From positions 434,001 to 498,000 of the forward strand of contig CAWFPR010000005.1 in the NCBI GenBank assembly GCA_963817635.1: a stretch of 64,000 nt of DNA. Reading direction: 5' to 3'. A program made the position numbers and the translations under genes. This stretch comes from CAWFPR01 sp963817635 (lineage in GTDB: Bacteria > Acidobacteriota > Vicinamibacteria > Vicinamibacterales > 2-12-FULL-66-21). Shown here one piece after another: positions 1 through 7,536 of the stretch. Below the pieces are notes generated by a model. It searched no databases. It was not told the DNA's origin and saw only the letters and a list, made by a program, of their open reading frames with translations. The first letter of the stretch is position 1, and the number at the start of each line of letters is the position of its first letter.

Positions 1-1025
1 GGTACGGCCTGTCGGTCGGCGACGTCGAGGAGGTGATTCAGACGGCGATCGGCGGCGCGAATGTGACGCGCACGGTGGAAGGGCGCGAACGCTACCCGGT
101 CAGCGTGCGCTACGAGCGGGCGTTCCGCGAAGACCTGCCCGCGCTCGGGCGGGTGCTGGTGCGTACCGGTACGGGAGCCCAGATCCCGCTGGCCGAGCTC
201 GCGGAGATTCGACTCCGGCCCGGGCCCGCGATGATCCGCGACGAAAACGGGCAACTCGCCGGCTACGTCTATGTCGATGCCGCAACGCGCGACATCGGCG
301 GCTACGTCGCCCGCGCGCGTGAAGCCGTCGGCGCCAGACTCACCCTGCCACACGGGTACACGCTGCAGTGGACCGGGCAGTACCAGTTCCAGGTCCGCGC
401 ACGCGAACGTCTGCGGCTCCTGCTGCCGATCGTCTTTGCCGTGATCTTCCTCCTGCTCTACCTGACGTTCCACTCGGCGTCGGAGGCCGTCATCGTCATG
501 CTCTCCGTGGTCTATGCCATGACGGGTGGCGTGGTGATGCAGTACCTGCTCGGCTACAATTTTTCGGTGGCCGTGTGGGTCGGGTACATCGCGCTGTACG
601 GCATCGCCGTCGAGACCGGCGTCGTGATGGTCGTCTACCTCCACGAGGCGCTCGACGCGCGGCTCGCGCGCGGCGGCGCCGTCACGGAGCACGACGTCTG
701 GGAGGCGACAATTGCCGGGTCGATCCTGCGACTGCGCCCGAAGTTGATGACGGTAGCCACGACGGTGCTCGGGCTCGCGCCGATCATGTGGAGCACCGGC
801 GTCGGCTCCGACCTGATGAAGCCCATCGCCGCGCCGATCGTCGGCGGGATGATTACCTCGACCATCCACGTCCTCATCGTGACGCCGGTGATCTTTTACG
901 TGCTGAAGGTGCGCGCCCTCAGGCGGGGGACGCTGCGAGCGTCGGGGATGGCGGGCGTCACCATGCCGGAAAGTCGGCAGCTGCCGGGAAATGGGCCTGA
1001 AACGCCTGATTTCGGCGTGGCATGA
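1..1025 (+). CDS. Heavy-metal efflux RND permease (CusA/CzcA type), C-terminal fragment
   Basis: The reading frame is already open at the window edge, so only the last ~340 residues of a normally ~1040-residue pump are present. The family is an inner-membrane proton/cation antiporter exporting heavy-metal ions through a tripartite complex. Visible are the end of the periplasmic porter region and then the C-terminal membrane block, with hydrophobic helices after LRLLLPIVFAVIFLLLYLTF, a segment containing GIAVETGVVMVVYLHEA, and a final pair ending near VTPVIFYVLK. The motif VETGVVMVVYL is characteristic of the heavy-metal (HME) branch rather than the drug (HAE) branch. Partner membrane-fusion and outer-membrane genes would lie upstream, outside the window. 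The metal cannot be assigned from this fragment. Confidence 0.9.
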   Translation, partial: YGLSVGDVEEVIQTAIGGANVTRTVEGRERYPVSVRYERAFREDLPALGRVLVRTGTGAQIPLAELAEIRLRPGPAMIRDENGQLAGYVYVDAATRDIGGYVARAREAVGARLTLPHGYTLQWTGQYQFQVRARERLRLLLPIVFAVIFLLLYLTFHSASEAVIVMLSVVYAMTGGVVMQYLLGYNFSVAVWVGYIALYGIAVETGVVMVVYLHEALDARLARGGAVTEHDVWEATIAGSILRLRPKLMTVATTVLGLAPIMWSTGVGSDLMKPIAAPIVGGMITSTIHVLIVTPVIFYVLKVRALRRGTLRASGMAGVTMPESRQLPGNGPETPDFGVA

Positions 1026-1044
1026 CCTTGGAAAGATGGACAGC

Positions 1045-1644
1045 ATGCGAACACAGCAATCCAATGGCTTCTCGGCGCTCACTGCCGTCACCGGCGTGGC
1101 GGGCATTCTTTTCGGCGTGATCGTCGGCTACATCCTCGGCGCCGGCCAGGGTCAGCCGGGCGGGCAGGTCACCGCGGCACCGGCAGCTGCGCAGGAGGCC
1201 GCTGCGCCGGCCGCACAAGCCACGGCTGTGGTCAGTGACGCGGAGCTGCAGGCCTACCGCGACATCCTCGCGCGCGACCCGAAGAACGTCAAAGCCGCGA
1301 CCGATCTCGCGAACCGGCTGTACGACGCCGGCCGCTTTGCGGAATCCATCCCGTACTACCAGCAGGCGCACACACTCGATCCGAAGAACGTCGGCGTGAG
1401 CACCGACCTCGGCACCGCGCTCTACTACGCCGGACGTCCGGACGAGGCGCTCGTGCAGCTCGAGCAGTCGCTGGCTGTCGACCCGACCCATGCCCAGACG
1501 CTCTTCAACATCGGGATCGTGAAGCGCGACGGCAAGAGGGACAACAAGGGCGCCGTCGAGGCCTGGCGCCGCCTGCTCGAGATCGCCCCGGACTATCCGG
1601 ACGCCGCCCGCGTCCGCTCGCTGATCGCCGAGACGAAACTGTAG
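1045..1644 (+). CDS. Membrane-anchored tetratricopeptide-repeat protein
   Basis: The product is about 199 residues. A hydrophobic helix (about residues 12-32, ending GVIVGYILG) is followed by an Ala/Gln/Pro-rich linker and then roughly three TPR units. These are recognisable by repeats such as NRLYDAGRFAESIPYYQQA and TALYYAGRPDEALVQLEQS, each followed by a DP turn. The protein is probably anchored in the inner membrane as a scaffold. The ATG at 1045 is preferred because GGAAAG lies 9 nt upstream. An in-frame ATG at 1036 sits directly on that sequence, which makes it a poor start. The gene follows the RND pump by 19 nt and is probably cotranscribed with it. No enzymatic domain is visible and the partner is unknown. 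Confidence 0.8.
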   Translation: MRTQQSNGFSALTAVTGVAGILFGVIVGYILGAGQGQPGGQVTAAPAAAQEAAAPAAQATAVVSDAELQAYRDILARDPKNVKAATDLANRLYDAGRFAESIPYYQQAHTLDPKNVGVSTDLGTALYYAGRPDEALVQLEQSLAVDPTHAQTLFNIGIVKRDGKRDNKGAVEAWRRLLEIAPDYPDAARVRSLIAETKL

Positions 1645-1649
1645 GACGG

Positions 1650-2054
1650 CTAGGTCCGGCTGTGGTGGGGCACCATCGCGCCGATTGCGTCTTCGCGCGT
1701 CCGGTGAATGGTGCCCTCAGGATAGGCGGGTGCCGCACTGACGACGTAGAGCTTCAGATCGTCGTGCCCGGTGTTCCGGAAGTTGTGGCGCGCCCCGGCG
1801 CGCACGAACACGACGCCATTCTTGTTCGCCCGGCGCGCCTCGCCGGCGACGATGGCATCGGCTTCGCCCTCCACGACCACGAATATCTGATCCGCCGTCT
1901 CGTTGAGCTCGTCGCCGAGCTCGTCGCCGGCGGCAATGGACATCAGCACGAGCTGACTGTAGCGCCCTGTGTAGACCACGTGACGGAACCAGGCGTTCCT
2001 CTTCGCGATCTTCCGGACGTCCTCGAAGTAGGCCGGATCGCCGACAACGGCCAT
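1650..2054 (-). CDS. Small cupin-domain protein
   Basis: This is a 134-residue single-domain cupin. The first cupin motif is degenerate: the region GDELGDELNETADQIF has Asn where metal-binding members usually carry His. The second motif keeps a His in FVRAGARHNFRNTG. A conserved DQIFVVVEGEA strand is typical of small cupins of unknown substrate. The start at 2054 is supported by a strong GGAGGAA ribosome-binding site 4-11 nt upstream. The gene is convergent with the TPR gene, with stop codons a few bases apart. A sigma54-like promoter lies at 2110-2126. With a metal ligand missing it may be a binding or regulatory cupin rather than an enzyme; that is inference. Confidence 0.8.
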   Translation of the reverse strand: MAVVGDPAYFEDVRKIAKRNAWFRHVVYTGRYSQLVLMSIAAGDELGDELNETADQIFVVVEGEADAIVAGEARRANKNGVVFVRAGARHNFRNTGHDDLKLYVVSAAPAYPEGTIHRTREDAIGAMVPHHSRT

Positions 2055-2109
2055 GATGTTCCTCCGCGCTCGAACAATCGGGTGAGTGGGCCTCCGTGGG
2101 ACACGGGGT

Positions 2110-2126
2110 CGCAATGCCCGTACCGG
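2110..2126 (-). promoter_or_regulatory. Possible sigma54 (-24/-12) promoter of the cupin gene
   Basis: On the minus strand the sequence CCGGTACGGGCATTGCG has GG and GC at exact -24/-12 spacing, with ACG after the GG block and a full TTGC. It departs from the consensus TGGCACGrNNNTTGCW at three bases. Predicted transcription start is about 2099, giving a ~45-nt leader with a good ribosome-binding site. This is one of the weaker sites; it gains weight from similar sites nearby. Confidence 0.4.
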
Positions 2127-2328
2127 TAGGGGGCACGGGAATCCGCCACGGGTCAGTGCGATGCAGCAGGGGGTAACGGCCGCTGTCGCTTTACCGTCGA
2201 CGATTCCACGGAGGCGAAACTGACGAGCGACCGTGATTCATCGACGGAGATCCGGCGGCAGCGAGCCCCCCGGCGCCCCTCCCCGCCCGGATTCCTCGGA
2301 AAAACACCTGATTTTGACCGCAGCCGGC

Positions 2329-2343
2329 GGGCACGATGCTTGC
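2329..2343 (+). promoter_or_regulatory. Orphan sigma54-like promoter, possibly of a small RNA
   Basis: GGGCACGATGCTTGC matches TGGCACGrNNNTTGC at every specified base except the leading T. GG (2330-2331) and GC (2342-2343) are spaced exactly as -24/-12. Predicted start is about 2355. No plus-strand gene follows; the next structure is the inverted repeat ending at 2566, so any transcript would be about 210 nt and non-coding. Confidence 0.45.
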
Positions 2344-2503
2344 GCCTGAACGGGCATTCCGATCGCCTTCCGGGAACCAGAGACGCTTGCAGGAAGCGTC
2401 CGCCCGCGGGCGGAAAGAGAGGAACAGGCCGGGCGGCACGGGCCGATCCGGCGGGACACAGGTAAAACTCAAATAATCGTGACGCCGTAGGGGAGACCGA
2501 CAA

Positions 2504-2566
2504 TAAAGGAAAAAGGGAGATAGGGACAAGGCCACGTGCCTCATCCCGGCTCCCTTTTTCCTTTTA
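2504..2566. terminator. Long inverted repeat, probable bidirectional terminator
   Basis: TAAAGGAAAAAGGGAG (2504-2519) pairs with CTCCCTTTTTCCTTTTA (2550-2566) with one bulged T and a ~30-nt loop. It lies just beyond the stop codon of the minus-strand activator gene at 2589, as expected for its terminator. It would also end any plus-strand transcript from the site at 2329. The 3' arm is pyrimidine-rich on the plus strand. Confidence 0.6.
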
Positions 2567-2588
2567 TCCGGCTTTTTGGGGGGTGTGC

Positions 2589-3614
2589 CTAGGCTCCGAG
2601 CGCGACCTCTTCGGCGTGCGCCGGTTCGCCGAGCCCGCAGCGCGCGATCCGGTCTCCCAGCGTCGAACGCTTGATGTTCAGCAGTTCCGCCGCCTTCGAC
2701 TTGTTGCCGTCGGCGACCTTCAGCGCCCACCCGATCAGATTCGATTCAACTTCCTTCAACCTGTCGTCGAGCGAGATTGACTTCGGGGAGGACACGAGCG
2801 GCAGGTCGGGCGCTGTCTGATTGTCGGCGGCGCCGAAGAGCACGCTCGCCGCCATGCACCCGACCCGCACCGTTCCGCACGTGCAGGTCTGGACGATGCG
2901 CTCGCAGGCGTTCTCGAGCTCGCGCACGTTGCCGGGCCAGCTGTATCCCGCAAACGCGTGCCGCACGACCGGCGAAATCTCCGGCACGTCGATCCCCTTC
3001 TCGCGCGAGTAGCGGCGCAGGAAATAGTCCATCAATTCGGGGATGTCGTCGCGTCGCTCGCGCAGCGGCGGCAACACGATCGGCAGCACGTTCAACCGGT
3101 AGAACAGGTCCTCGCGGAACTTCCCGTCCGCCACCATCTGCCGCAGATCCCGCTTGGTGCCGGTGACGACCCGGACGTTGACGGGAATGGTCCGCGTGCC
3201 GCCGACCCGCTCCACCTGGCGGTTCTGAAGGGCGCGGAGCAGTTTCACCTGCATCGAGAGCGGCACGTCGTCGATGTCGTCGAGAAAGAGCGTGCCGCCC
3301 TGGGCGAGTTCGAAGCGCCCGGGCTTGTCCTTGATGGCGCCCGTAAAGGCGCCGCGCTCGTGTCCGAAGAGCTCCGTCTCGATGAGCGTTTCAGAAAACA
3401 GCGCGCAGCTGACCGCCACGAACGGCTGGTGGCGCCGCGCACTGGCGTGGTGCAGCAGGTTCGCGATCACTTCCTTGCCGGTCCCGCTTTCCCCGGTGAT
3501 GATCACGCTGCTGTCGCTCTTGCTCACGACCTTCACGAAATCGAAGATCGCCCGCATGCGCGAGCTGTGGCCGACGACGACCTGATCGATGGAGAATTGT
3601 GAGGATGGACGCAT
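2589..3614 (-). CDS. Sigma54-dependent activator lacking an N-terminal sensor domain (PspF-like architecture)
   Basis: The product is 341 residues. It starts almost directly with the AAA+ domain, which contains Walker A (GESGTGKE), the sigma54-contact loop GAFTGA, Walker B (LFLDDIDD), and WPGNVRELEN ahead of a Fis-type C-terminal helix-turn-helix (NKSKAAELLNIKRSTL). Such proteins hydrolyse ATP to open promoter complexes of sigma54 RNA polymerase. There is no receiver, GAF or PAS domain, so activity must be controlled in trans, as PspF is by PspA, or by expression level. The start at 3614 is chosen because the AAA+ domain begins just after it; the upstream extension has no motif. It lies 43 nt downstream of the NifU-domain gene and probably shares its sigma54-like promoter, which would make it autoregulated. 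Confidence 0.9.
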   Translation of the reverse strand: MRPSSQFSIDQVVVGHSSRMRAIFDFVKVVSKSDSSVIITGESGTGKEVIANLLHHASARRHQPFVAVSCALFSETLIETELFGHERGAFTGAIKDKPGRFELAQGGTLFLDDIDDVPLSMQVKLLRALQNRQVERVGGTRTIPVNVRVVTGTKRDLRQMVADGKFREDLFYRLNVLPIVLPPLRERRDDIPELMDYFLRRYSREKGIDVPEISPVVRHAFAGYSWPGNVRELENACERIVQTCTCGTVRVGCMAASVLFGAADNQTAPDLPLVSSPKSISLDDRLKEVESNLIGWALKVADGNKSKAAELLNIKRSTLGDRIARCGLGEPAHAEEVALGA

Positions 3615-3657
3615 AGGGGCCTTCTGAGTCTCTCCGTGGAATCCGTGAATCGGGGGT

Positions 3658-3882
3658 CTAGACAACCTGGAGCTCTTCGAACTCCTTGATTTCTTCGCGC
3701 AGCGCCATCTCCACACCCATGTAGAGCGTCATGTGCGCGCTGGGGCACCCCGAGCACATCCCCGTCAACCGCACACGGGCACTGTTGCCGTGCACCTCGA
3801 CCAGCTCGATGTCGCCGCCGTCGGCCTGCATCATGGGCCGTATCCGATCGAGGACTGATTCAACACGCTCTCGGGACAGCAT
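3658..3882 (-). CDS. NifU C-terminal-domain Fe-S scaffold protein
   Basis: This 74-residue protein consists only of the NifU C-terminal domain. VESVLDRIRPMMQADGGDIELV is followed by RLTGMCSGCPSAHMTL, which carries the CxxC pair that ligates an Fe-S cluster between two subunits. Stand-alone members act as scaffolds or carriers of [4Fe-4S] clusters in the cytosol. Start 3882 is supported by GGGAG about 6 nt upstream. It is the first gene of an operon with the sensor-less sigma54 activator, an unusual pairing that suggests a link between Fe-S status and sigma54 activation (inference). A strong sigma54-like promoter is at 3929-3945. Confidence 0.88.
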   Translation of the reverse strand: MLSRERVESVLDRIRPMMQADGGDIELVEVHGNSARVRLTGMCSGCPSAHMTLYMGVEMALREEIKEFEELQVV

Positions 3883-3928
3883 ATGAACTCCCTGGATGAT
3901 TGACTGATCGCTGACGGAATATCGGCAG

Positions 3929-3945
3929 AGCAACAGGCATGCCAC
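3929..3945 (-). promoter_or_regulatory. Sigma54-like promoter of the nifU-domain/activator operon
   Basis: The minus strand reads GTGGCATGCCTGTTGCT. The nine-base core TGGCA...TTGC is exact, with -24/-12 spacing and a final T as in the consensus. Predicted start is about 3918, 36 nt before the start codon. It is the best sigma54 match noticed in the window and lies in front of a gene encoding a sigma54 activator. Confidence 0.65.
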
Positions 3946-4015
3946 GAAAATCAGGCGTTTTCTGGCCTATTTGCGTGCGTTTTGCCCACGGCACACCCGT
4001 TGCTGAAAGGAGGAA

Positions 4016-4050
4016 GGGGATTTTCCCGATCGATGCGGGGGATTATTCCC
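4016..4050. promoter_or_regulatory. Two tandem dyads, candidate enhancer for the sigma54 promoter
   Basis: GGGGATTTTCCC (4016-4027) and GGGGGATTATTCCC (4037-4050) are similar inverted repeats with centres 22 bp apart, two helical turns. They sit about 100 and 125 bp upstream of the predicted start at 3918, the usual range for activator binding. A near-identical dyad is at 5914-5927. The second overlaps the stop codon of the NtrC-type gene. Confidence 0.45.
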
Positions 4051-5415
4051 GCTCTGCGGTTTTTTCCAGCCCGAATTTTTCCACGCGGTAGCGGATCTGG
4101 TCGCGGTTGAGGCTGAGCAGCGCCGCGGCCTTCGTCTGATTCCACCCGGTCCTGGCCAGCGCCTGCACGACCAGCTCCCGCTCGACCGTTTCCAGGCTCA
4201 GGCCCTCTTCGGGCAGCTCGATGCCCTGCCCCACCGGCCGGCGTCCCCCCGGCTCATCGGGAAGTGCTCAGGGGCCAGCCACTCGCCGTCGGCAAGCAGC
4301 ATGGCGCGTTCCACGGCGTTGCGCAGTTCGCGGATGTTGCCCGGCCACCCGTAGCCGCGCAGCTGCGCCATCCCTTCGTCGGTGGTCCCGCGGACCTGTT
4401 TCCGGAACTCCCGGTTGAACCCGTCCAGGTAGAAGCTCACGAGCAGCGGGACGTCCGATGCGTGTTCCCGAAGCGGCGGAATCCGGATCTGCATCACGTT
4501 GAGCCGGTAGTACAAGTCCTCACGAAACTTCCCGTCGCGGACGGCCTCCTCGAGATCGCGATTGGTCGCCGCAATCACCCGGACGTCCACCTGGATGTCG
4601 GCCGAACCGCCCACCCGTTTGAAAGCCTTCTCCTCGAGGAACCGGAGCATCTTGGCCTGGAGGCCCGGTACCATCTCGCCGATCTCGTCGAGGAACACGG
4701 TGCCGCCGTCGGCCGATTCGAGCAGACCGGCCTTCTGCTGCCGCGCGTCCGTAAAGGCGCCCCGCTCGTGTCCGAACAGCTCGCTTTCGAGCAGCGCGTC
4801 GGGAAGCGCCGAGCAGGTGATGTTCATGAACGGCTTGGCCGCCCGGCTGCTGTTGTAGTGAATGACCTTGGCCGCGAGGTCCTTCCCGGTGCCGCTTTCG
4901 CCCATGAGGAGCACGGTGGACGAGGGGCTGCCGGCCACGCGCTGCAGCAGCGCCTTCAGCGACTGCATGGCGACGGAGTCGCCGATGATGGCCGAGAGCG
5001 CGTAGGGTTCGGAACGGGAGGCGCGCAACGCCCGCACTTCGCGCTTGAGCGCGGTCGTTTCGAGCGCCTTCTCGACCAGGAGCGCAAGTTCGTCGAGGTT
5101 GAAGGGTTTGTTGGCGTAGTGATACGCCCCCTGCTTCATGGCCTCCACGGCGGTTTCGACGCTCGAGACGGCCGTGAGCATGATGACCGGCGTGTCGGGC
5201 TCCGCCGCCTTCAATTGTTTGAGTACGCGGAGCCCGTCGGAGTCAGGCAGGCGGAAGTCCAGCAGGACCAGGTCCACATCGGGCCCGAACCTCGCCAGCG
5301 CTTCCTTCGCCGTCGCGGCTTCGACCACATCGTAGCCTTCGTCGGAGAGCCGCTCGTGCAGCGACCAGCGGATCAGCTGTTCGTCGTCGACGACGAGGAC
5401 GCACGGTCGGGCCAT
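4043..5415 (-). CDS. NtrC-family response regulator (sigma54 activator), one frameshift
   Basis: The protein is about 457 residues in receiver, AAA+, Fis-HTH order. The receiver has VVDDEQ at the acidic pocket, phospho-acceptor Asp in LVLLDFRLPDS, and the conserved Lys in NKPF. The AAA+ domain has Walker A GESGTGKD, Walker B VFLDEIGE and GAFTDA in place of GAFTGA, a variant of the sigma54-contact loop. The coding frame breaks at the C6 run 4245-4250. Restoring one base joins the AAA+ domain to a C-terminal helix-turn-helix (WNQTKAAALLSLNRDQIRYR) that ends at 4043, so a homopolymer error is likely. A TATAAT box 6 nt before the ATG suggests a leaderless mRNA. It forms a signalling group with the receiver at 5525 and the kinase at 6026. 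Confidence 0.88.
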
Positions 5416-5421
5416 GCGCTG

Positions 5422-5427
5422 ATTATA
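5422..5427 (-). promoter_or_regulatory. -10 box TATAAT for leaderless NtrC-type mRNA
   Basis: The perfect -10 hexamer ends 6 nt before the ATG at 5415, so transcription would start at or next to the first codon. No clear -35 element is seen; the upstream DNA is the repeat element at 5428-5520. Confidence 0.55.
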
Positions 5428-5520
5428 AGGCTCGGGGCTTCAGGCTCGGGGCTTCAGGCTTGGGGCTTCCGGCTTGGGGTTCTGGCTTAAGCCTGAAGCC
5501 TGAAGCCTGAAGCCTCGAGG
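5428..5520. repeat. Hairpin-forming short-period repeat element
   Basis: Copies of GGCTCGGGGCTTCA-like units occupy the left part, and three GCCTGAA heptamers, the complement of TTCAGGC, the right part, so the whole can fold into a long imperfect hairpin. It fills the gap between the NtrC-type and receiver genes. Related heptamer elements occur at 25521, 30873 and 56311. Confidence 0.7.
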
Positions 5521-5524
5521 AGCC

Positions 5525-5890
5525 TCAAGCCGCGAATGCCTGGGCCACGAGCCCCTGCACCTTCGTCACGTCGAACGGCTTGGGCAGAACCGCGAAGGCG
5601 CCGGAACGCAGGGCCTCGTCCAGGATGTCGGGCGTGCCATACGCGGTCATGACGATGATCCGGCAGTTCGGTGAGAGTTGCTGGATGCGCCGGAGCAGGC
5701 TGAGATCGTTCGAATCGGGCAGCTTCAGGTCGAGCACGACGACCCCCACGGGACTCGCGCCGTCCGTGAAGTAGGCCAGCGCCTCGCGGGCGGTGCTGGC
5801 CTCGAGGATCTGGTGCCCAGCCGTTTCGAGGCTCTCGGCCACGAACCAGCGAATGAGCGCCTCGTCGTCAACGATCAAAACGGCAGCCAT
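5525..5890 (-). CDS. Stand-alone receiver-domain response regulator
   Basis: The product is 121 residues and consists only of a CheY-like receiver. It has LIVDDEALIRW at the acidic pocket, Asp in VVVLDLKLPDS as phospho-acceptor, MTAYGT at the conserved Thr position and LPKPFD with the conserved Lys. With no output domain it must act by protein contact or as a phosphate sink or relay. Its sequence resembles the receiver of the neighbouring NtrC-type regulator (both have DDE-LIRW and LPDS), suggesting duplication. It is divergent from the PAS histidine kinase at 6026, the likely phosphodonor for both regulators (inference). Confidence 0.9.
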   Translation of the reverse strand: MAAVLIVDDEALIRWFVAESLETAGHQILEASTAREALAYFTDGASPVGVVVLDLKLPDSNDLSLLRRIQQLSPNCRIIVMTAYGTPDILDEALRSGAFAVLPKPFDVTKVQGLVAQAFAA

Positions 5891-5901
5891 CGTGAAATAT
5901 T

Positions 5902-5927
5902 CCGTGGAGCCACGGGGATTTTCCCCC
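5902..5927. promoter_or_regulatory. Overlapping dyads between receiver and kinase genes
   Basis: CCGTGG-AG-CCACGG (5902-5915) runs directly into GGGGATTTTCCCC (5914-5927). The second dyad is nearly identical to the candidate enhancer dyad at 4016-4027. The divergent spacer 5891-6025 therefore probably carries a binding site of one of the local regulators. No sigma54 core was found here. Confidence 0.4.
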
Positions 5928-6025
5928 GCGAATTCCGAACAATTTTTGCTGTTTACTGGCATTGCGCGTCCGTGCGCGATAGCATTCGGTCGTTTCGCTT
6001 CACGCTTAATCAAACTTCGAGCCAC

Positions 6026-7426
6026 ATGCCTCTGACCGAGTCGCCGACCGCCCGCTGGAAAGACCGCCGTCTGTTGACGGCAGGGGCGATCATTACGGTT
6101 CTCACCTTTGCCTTCGACGTCAGGCTGCCGCTCGGGGTGAACATCTCCGCCCTGTATGCGAGCGTCGTGCTCCTGGGCCTCTTCGTCCGGAATCCCCGAT
6201 TTCCGTTGTGGTCTGCCGCGATCCTCACCGCGTTGACGCTCATCGGCGCATGGCTGTCCCCTCCAGGGGGCTCGCTGTTCTACGGGTCCCTCAACCGGGC
6301 ATTCACGCTCGTGGGCATCTGGGTCACGGCGTGGCTGGTCTCGAACTACGCGAGGGTCGGACGGGCGCTGGATCGGTCTCTCAAGGATCTCGCCGACACC
6401 AATTTCGCGCTCGACCAGGCGGCGATCATCGCGATCACGGACGTGACGGGGCGGATTACCTACGTCAATGACAGGTTCTGCGAGATTTCGAAATATCCCC
6501 GGGCAGAGCTTGTCGGCCAGGATCACCGGCTCATCAATTCCGGGTATCACCCGAAGGAGTTCATTCGCGAGCTGTGGCGCACCATCGCCGCGGGCCGCAT
6601 CTGGCGCGGTGAACTCCGCAACAGGGCGAAGGACGGCACCATCTACTGGGTGGATACAACGATCGTCCCGTTCCTGAACGAGTACGCGAGGCCCTACCAG
6701 TACATGGCGATCCGCTACGACATCACGGAACGCAAGGCATCGGAGGAGCGGCTGCGCGAACAGGCGGCTCTGGCGCGCCTGGGGGAGATGGCGGCGGTCG
6801 TCGCGCACGAAGTGAAGAACCCGCTCGCCGGGATCCGGGGTGCGCTGCAGGTGATTGGCGGACGCCTGCCGGAAGGCGCCCGCGACCGCGCCATCATCGG
6901 CGACATTGTCGCCCGGTTGGACTCGCTGAACGAGATCGTGCACGACCTGCTGGTGTTCGCCCGTCCGCGCGAACCGAAGCTGGCGCCCGTCGAGCTGGCC
7001 TCGCTGATGGAGAACACCGCGGCGCTGCTGAAGAAGGACCCCTCGCACTCGGCGGTCGATGTGGTGATCACCGGGGAGCGTCCGACCGTGCAGGCCGACG
7101 CCGAGCAGATCCAGACGGTGTTCCTGAACCTCCTCTTGAACGCGGCGCAGGCGTCGGGATCGGCCAGCGACGTGCGGGTCACGATCGCGGCGACCCCCGC
7201 CGAAGCGCGCGTGACCATCGCGGACCGCGGTCCCGGGATCCCGGCGGAGGTGCGCGACAAGATCTTCGAGCCCTTCTTCACGACGAAGCATCGCGGGACC
7301 GGCCTGGGCCTGCCCACCGCGAAGCGCGTCGTGGAACGGCACCACGGCGCTATCGTGTTCGAGTGTCCCCCCTCGGGGGGCACAAACGTCACCGTCACGC
7401 TGCCGGCCGACCCGCGACACACGTAG
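6026..7426 (+). CDS. Membrane PAS-domain sensor histidine kinase (NtrB-like)
   Basis: The product is 466 residues. The N-terminus has about four hydrophobic segments (residues ~15-105) with little periplasmic sequence. A PAS domain follows (~125-250, with DVTGRITYVNDRFCEIS and a PAC-like IRYDITERKASEE). The HisKA H-box is AVVAHEVKNPLAG, and the HATPase domain has NLLLNAAQAS, DRGPGIP and GTGLGLPTAKR. The H-box and GLGL boxes are of the NtrB/ZraS type, which usually phosphorylates NtrC-type regulators. The ATG at 6026 is chosen because the first membrane segment begins just after it. The likely partners are the NtrC-type gene and the receiver immediately upstream on the other strand. Confidence 0.9.
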   Translation: MPLTESPTARWKDRRLLTAGAIITVLTFAFDVRLPLGVNISALYASVVLLGLFVRNPRFPLWSAAILTALTLIGAWLSPPGGSLFYGSLNRAFTLVGIWVTAWLVSNYARVGRALDRSLKDLADTNFALDQAAIIAITDVTGRITYVNDRFCEISKYPRAELVGQDHRLINSGYHPKEFIRELWRTIAAGRIWRGELRNRAKDGTIYWVDTTIVPFLNEYARPYQYMAIRYDITERKASEERLREQAALARLGEMAAVVAHEVKNPLAGIRGALQVIGGRLPEGARDRAIIGDIVARLDSLNEIVHDLLVFARPREPKLAPVELASLMENTAALLKKDPSHSAVDVVITGERPTVQADAEQIQTVFLNLLLNAAQASGSASDVRVTIAATPAEARVTIADRGPGIPAEVRDKIFEPFFTTKHRGTGLGLPTAKRVVERHHGAIVFECPPSGGTNVTVTLPADPRHT

Positions 7427-7467
7427 GATCCCTGTCCCTTCGTCTGCCAGCCACTCCCGGATCCGAC

Positions 7468-7485
7468 CTGGCGGCATCCCGCCAG
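7468..7485. promoter_or_regulatory. Inverted repeat upstream of the stress-protein promoter
   Basis: CTGGCGG-CATC-CCGCCAG is a perfect 7-bp inverted repeat ending 5 bp before the -24 element at 7491. It could be a regulator site or a terminator for the kinase gene ending at 7426; the absence of a T-run makes the former more likely. Confidence 0.4.
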
Positions 7486-7490
7486 TCCGT

Positions 7491-7507
7491 CAGGCACCCC
7501 GTTTGCA
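7491..7507 (+). promoter_or_regulatory. Sigma54-like promoter of the universal stress protein gene
   Basis: CAGGCACCCCGTTTGCA has GGCAC and TTTGCA at exact -24/-12 spacing and differs from consensus only at the T before GG and two bases after CAC. Predicted start is about 7518, leaving a 19-nt leader that contains the GGAGG ribosome-binding site. Confidence 0.55.
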
Positions 7508-7536
7508 CTCGGAGACACCATTCCTGGAGGACGATC

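Larger units (their letters stand above)
2055..2588. other. 534-bp non-coding interval with sigma54-like sites and a hairpin
   Basis: No convincing coding sequence was found here. Open frames on the minus strand have biased composition, no plausible ribosome-binding site and no recognisable motif. The interval holds the cupin promoter (2110-2126), a well-formed plus-strand sigma54-like site (2329-2343) and a long inverted repeat (2504-2566) at the end of the sigma54-activator gene. The rest is GC-rich with no further structure that I could see. Confidence 0.6.

Noticed and set aside
2153..2503. Minus-strand open frame in the 2.1-2.6 kb interval
   Set aside because: No ribosome-binding site or motif; composition unlike neighbouring proteins. 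Non-coding is more likely.
5891..6025. Sigma54 promoters for the receiver and kinase genes
   Set aside because: TTGC-like blocks are present but none has GG at the required spacing on either strand.
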